Shown here one piece after another: positions 18,653 through 21,745 of a DNA stretch of 21,745 bases. Each line of letters opens with the position of its first letter. Position 1 is the first letter of the stretch. The position numbers were made by a program, and so were the translations under genes. The stretch is from positions 715,253-736,997 of the forward strand of contig BFEA01000222.1 of assembly GCA_003427395.1 (NCBI GenBank), written 5' to 3'. The stretch comes from Chara braunii. Lineage: Eukaryota; Streptophyta; Charophyceae; Charales; Characeae. The notes below the pieces were generated by a model, which worked only from the letters and a program-made list of their open reading frames with translations, was not told the origin of the DNA and searched no databases.

Positions 18653-19722
18653 CTGGCTGATTCTGACTGCCGAGATTGACTGCGAGGCTGTACACTAACC
18701 GGTAGGGTTAGATTCGTAATTTTGTTTGGCTGAGGACTAACCGAGAGACCTACTTGTAAGGAAATTCGTGCGGGACATATCTGCAAATCTGGGAAAATAT
18801 TGGCCCAGTACTAACTCGAATTCCTACAGCTACCTTAACTGCGTATAGCAGGCCCGGGCTACCCCTAGGACAGACAGGCCCTAAGTGGCCTATGCTGATA
18901 GACGGTTTTATAGCCTATAGCCGGGTCCGGTAGAGGCCGAGAGGCCGAAACAGCAACGGTACTGGTCGGTCAGTCAGTCCGGTCTAGGTCTAGTGTAGTC
19001 TATAGATAGGTTAGGCCCATCGGTTCAGGACTTTTGGCAGTTCATTTCTCGCGAAGCAGCGTTGGAGAAGCCAAGCAAGTTGGTGGCGGTGACTGTCTGC
19101 AGGCGGCATCCTGAGACCTCGGCGTTGACAGCAGCCATAGCCGGCCCAGTCTGAGTCTGCCATAGCTGGGGCATCCTCAGCGCATCTACCCTTGGGGTAT
19201 CTGCTTCTGGTCGGGCTATATCGAGGCTCTACACTGTGTACTCGTGGGTCGTGGCAGCCATAGCTGCCTGTTCCTTCGTCATAGTTGTCCGTCGGCACTG
19301 AAGACTTCATCGCAGGACCCGTTCTTCATCAGGGTGGTTGGCGCTGGCCTCTGGGAGGCCATTCTGATGTGGCGCTACTAACTGGGTGTAGGATAGAGAG
19401 TGGGGTGTGAGTTCTGAGAGTGGCGAGATACTGGAACAAACTCTGTTACGATAATTGTTTGAGTTGGCTCATCATCAGTGCAATTTTAATTGTTATCCTT
19501 GCTGGTTCTACTTGTGATTGGTTGTTGGGAGTTTGTCAAAGAGTGAGAAACACGGTGTGTCCTCTCCCCATCTGTGCATAGCTGTATTCCGCTGCCTACT
19601 TGATATGTGTGCAGTGTGGACTCTTGCCTCCTCTCCCCCTTCTCTTATGCATGTATGGGCGTGTATGAGATTGTCTGTGTGTGAGTGGCGGTAAAAATTG
19701 TCAGACAACCAAGATCATAACA
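18645..19722 (+). repeat. 3' LTR of element B
   Basis: It starts TGCAATGACTGGC and ends GATCATAACA, with exactly the same length as the 5' copy. A 99-codon minus-strand frame is open in both copies (11438-11737 and 19011-19310). Its differences are mostly amino-acid changing, which argues against a gene. Confidence 0.95.
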
Positions 19723-19726
19723 GCTG
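19723..19726. repeat. Right target-site duplication of element B (GCTG)
   Basis: GCTG directly after the LTR end ATAACA, equal to 11068-11071. Confidence 0.85.
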
Positions 19727-20429
19727 TGTGACCAAGACACGCCCAGGCCTGAGTCTGTCACGTTCGACTCTGTGACCTAACGCTGCACACAGGAAATTCA
19801 AGTGTCAAAGTCAACTGTAGAGTCAAAGGTACCGCACCCAGGCCCTTGGTTGGATACACTCACTTGTTGTGCGCAGGTACCCAGACAAGCATGCAGGCCG
19901 GAGGGAATTCGGTTTCAGACGAATCTGGGCCTTAGTTCGCATCGAGATCTGGACAGCTGAGGGTGGTAGCATCCGGGGCCCAGACCCTGAGTCAACGCTA
20001 CATTAGCGCTGACTTTCCTGGCTTTGACATTGATTCTGTCTTACGTTGATGCTGTCTTCACGCGTTGACGACGACTCTGGCTCGACGCTGCGAAATTGGC
20101 TGAGCGCTGGCTCTGTGCTGGCATTGTGTCTACGGCGACGCACTGCTGGCCCGACATGGTGGCTGGCTTGCACCTGTCTTCTTGGCATGCTGACGTGGCA
20201 GCTGCCATGCGTTGTCGCTGACGTGGCTGCTGCCACGTGTACTACTGGTGGCTGATGTGAGAGCTGCCACGTATACCACTGGTTGACGAGGAGAAGCCAT
20301 GTGACTTGTGTTGCTGTTATGATTCAGTCCTTTTCATCACATTGCGGATCCTTGGTTTATGTGTACATCGCCCAACTGGGCATGTAACAGTTACGGGAGG
20401 GAGGGCGGGTTGGAGCAGGGACCGTTCCC
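19727..20429. other. Flanking DNA, probably interior of a minus-strand LTR element
   Basis: No recognisable gene. If the LTR boundary at 20443 is right, this is the start of that element's interior read leftwards, cut off by the insertion of element B. The minus strand has a Ser/Gln/Arg-rich open frame of 77 codons (20003-20236) without a known motif. It also holds the degenerate repeats at 20189-20312. Confidence 0.35.
20189..20312. repeat. Degenerate tandem repeat of about 28-34 bp with CTGCCACGT
   Basis: Copies begin GCTGACGTGG at 20189 and 20217, GCTGATGTGA at 20251 and, more changed, GTTGACGAGG near 20283. Most contain GCTGCCA(C/T)G. Several copies hold an inverted core such as ACGTGGC...GCCACGT, so each could fold as a hairpin. 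Confidence 0.7.
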
Positions 20430-20441
20430 GCTCTGATACCA
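20430..20441 (-). promoter_or_regulatory. Canonical primer binding site of a third, minus-strand LTR element
   Basis: The plus strand reads GCTCTGATACCA, whose reverse complement TGGTATCAGAGC is the exact initiator-Met PBS. One base separates it from TGTGACGGAACAG, which on the minus strand is an LTR end CTGTTCCGTCACA. Confidence 0.8.
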
Positions 20442-20589
20442 GTGTGACGGAACAGCCGGGATGGCGGTCCGTTGGGATCAACACGGAGGGTTGAGGAAGG
20501 AGGAGATGCAGATGGAGCTGGAAGGGACAGCGCAGCTCCGACGCAGACTCAACACGCACGTACTCCAAAGTGTGCAAATGCAGAATGAA

Positions 20590-20614
20590 CCAGAATACAG
20601 ACTGCAGCTGGGGT
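20590..20614 (+). repeat. Left arm of a 25-bp perfect inverted repeat
   Basis: Begins CCAGAATACAG and is the exact reverse complement of 21633-21657, about 1.0 kb away. Confidence 0.9.
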
Positions 20615-20630
20615 GTACCCCAGCGGACTG

Positions 20631-20655
20631 ACTGGACTGGACTGGACTGGACTGG
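20631..20655. repeat. (ACTGG)5 tandem repeat
   Basis: Five exact ACTGG copies, with related GGACTG words on both sides (to about 20697). A simple pentanucleotide array inside the third LTR. Confidence 0.95.
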
Positions 20656-20760
20656 CCTGGTACTGACAGTGGTACTGGGCAGGACTAGACTGGACTGAAA
20701 CAGCACAAGGCCTGTGGGGTCAGGCCACGGCCTGGTCCCACAGGCCGAACAGGCAAACAG

Positions 20761-20823
20761 CCGAATAGGCCCTGGATGTAGGCCAGGGCTATAGCCGAAT
20801 AGGCCCTGGCTGTAGGCCAGGGC
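20761..20823. repeat. 34-bp tandem repeat, two copies, each with a hairpin
   Basis: The first copy is 20761-20794 and the second starts at 20795. Both start CCGAATAGGCCCTGG, and each holds inverted arms GCCCTGG/CCAGGGC around a short loop. Confidence 0.9.
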
Positions 20824-21632
20824 AGATAGAGGCCCGCTGCAATGCAGCGAACGGAACTGGAAATGATGGTGTAAGCAGCGAAAAACCATTGGCTACGGTC
20901 GTGCCCAGGCTCTCCTCTTGCAGTGCTAGAAATGGCACAGGTCACTTCCCTTCCCTTGCAAACTATACTAATGTAATGACCCGCCATAACACAGACTGAA
21001 AACACTGCTGATTTCTGAAGTTCTGCTGGTGGAATGGATGCCTTGCTGAGATTCCCGCATTCTGCTGAGTTTTTTAAGTCTGTATGTGTGCGTGCTTGTT
21101 GACCTTCGTGCCTGTCCGAGTGCTTGTCAGTATGAGTGTGTGTGTGACCCGCAAGGTTACTTGCTTGTTTGGCAGGCCCGTAGGGCCGGTACTTACCTGT
21201 GGCCGTGGCATTGAGGGTTGCAGCAGGGAAAACACTCAAGCAGCGGAGCCAGGGGCCCGCGGTGCTTAGAGCAGCGGAAAAACGCTCAGGTAGCAGGTAG
21301 GCCGGTACCGCACCCAGTAGCAGTAGATGTGCCGGGTACTCGAGGCCAAGCAGAAGAAGATAAAGTTGGCATTTTTAGAGGCCCAGTAGCGGTAGGCTAG
21401 GTCTAGGCCGGTACCAGCCCATCCAGTCTGAGTCTAGAGCCTGTACGGGCAATATCAGAGTCTGCAATGATGTTTCCCTCCGAAAGGGAGGAGGTACCGG
21501 TTGCTTGGGAGGCCGAGCGGCCTGGAAGTCACCGCCCAGGAGGCAAGCAGGCTGATATATCAAGAGGCCGAGGGAAGAGCTTGGCCTCATTCTTCAGTGT
21601 GTAAGTTTGGCGACACACTCAACTGGAGATCC

Positions 21633-21657
21633 ACCCCAGCTGCAGTCTGTATTCTGG
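21633..21657 (-). repeat. Right arm of the 25-bp inverted repeat
   Basis: The plus strand begins ACCCCAGCTGCAG. It matches 20590-20614 in reverse complement. Similarity stops sharply on both sides, so this is either a scrap of a related LTR in the opposite orientation or a local rearrangement. Confidence 0.9.
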
Positions 21658-21745
21658 GGTGGGTCGGGCGGGACGAGCTGCGTCCTTAGCAAGGCGTCGC
21701 TTCTCATAGTCTGCGAAGATGAGGGGTGCAGAAGTCTGCAAATCT

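Larger units (their letters stand above)
11072..19722 (+). mobile_element. Element B: full-length but defective chromovirus-like Ty3/gypsy LTR retrotransposon, sister family of A
   Basis: It has the same architecture and orientation as element A, with clearly related LTRs, leader, gag and pol, but they are too diverged to be the same family. The LTRs are of equal length (1078 bp). Lesions seen are a lost gag N-terminal region with an N, single-base losses in gag (about 14333), at the start of RT (about 15801) and in RNase H (about 16962), an 11-bp loss after YLDDI, a loss of about 29 bp at the integrase catalytic region, and stops at 16114, 16403, 16406, 17413 and 18080. Unlike element A, its pol block is in normal order, so it serves as the reference for the inversion. 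Confidence 0.95.
20443..21745 (-). mobile_element. 5' LTR of a third, minus-strand LTR element; right limit not found
   Basis: The LTR end lies at 20443, next to the PBS, and the LTR extends rightwards. No coding frame is recognised. As in elements A and B it is rich in GC palindromes around GGCC and GGTACC (for example near 21300 and 21410). It contains two short tandem arrays. I could not locate the other end, and the LTR may stop before the window edge. Its interior would lie to the left, interrupted by element B. Confidence 0.55.

Noticed and set aside
21463-21490. TGCAATGATG near 21463 as the start of another LTR of the A/B type
   Set aside because: Only TGCAATGA matches, there is no polypurine tract before it, and the following sequence is unlike the A or B LTRs.

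Overview
This window is repeat-filled nuclear DNA of a eukaryote, with no intact host gene. It carries two nearly complete Ty3/gypsy-type LTR retrotransposons of the chromodomain-bearing (chromovirus-like) kind. The PBS resembles the plant initiator-Met type (TGGTATCRGAGC), and TACTAAC-like branch sites are present. Together these suggest a green plant or green-algal lineage. The style of the repeats reminds me of a charophyte alga, but that is an impression only.

Layout. (1) 1-1725 is a (GT)n tract, then DNA that looks like part of an older minus-strand LTR element. (2) 1726-10685 is element A, 8960 bp, with LTRs of 1186 and 1198 bp, a 4-bp target duplication (CATT), and gag and pol broken by several TAG stops and frameshifts. 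A block of about 1.44 kb at the RT/RNase H/integrase centre of pol has been inverted (7305-8748). (3) 10690-11067 is a 378-bp island between the two elements containing an unmistakable 30-codon piece of mitochondrial cox3. (4) 11072-19722 is element B, 8651 bp, a sister family in the same orientation, with two 1078-bp LTRs and a 4-bp duplication (GCTG). Its gag and pol carry small deletions and stops, and an N at 13747 sits in a scrambled duplicated tract. (5) 19727-21745 is flanking repeat DNA with a third, minus-strand LTR boundary and a canonical PBS at 20430-20441.

How the parts work together. In each element the order is LTR, PBS, a leader of 1.3-1.6 kb, gag (coiled coil, capsid, short zinc knuckle), pol (aspartic protease, RT, RNase H, integrase with a GPY/F-like segment, chromodomain-like end), polypurine tract, LTR. 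Two shared features suggest expression mechanisms. A perfect A AAA AAC slippery heptamer lies immediately before the gag stop, with pol open in the -1 frame and a hairpin downstream. A collinear 613/614-nt segment in the leader has intron-like ends. Both copies look dead. Their LTR pairs each differ by roughly 3.5-4 percent by eye, so the two insertions may be of similar age.

No tRNA, rRNA, CRISPR array or intact host coding gene was seen. All alignments were done by eye.
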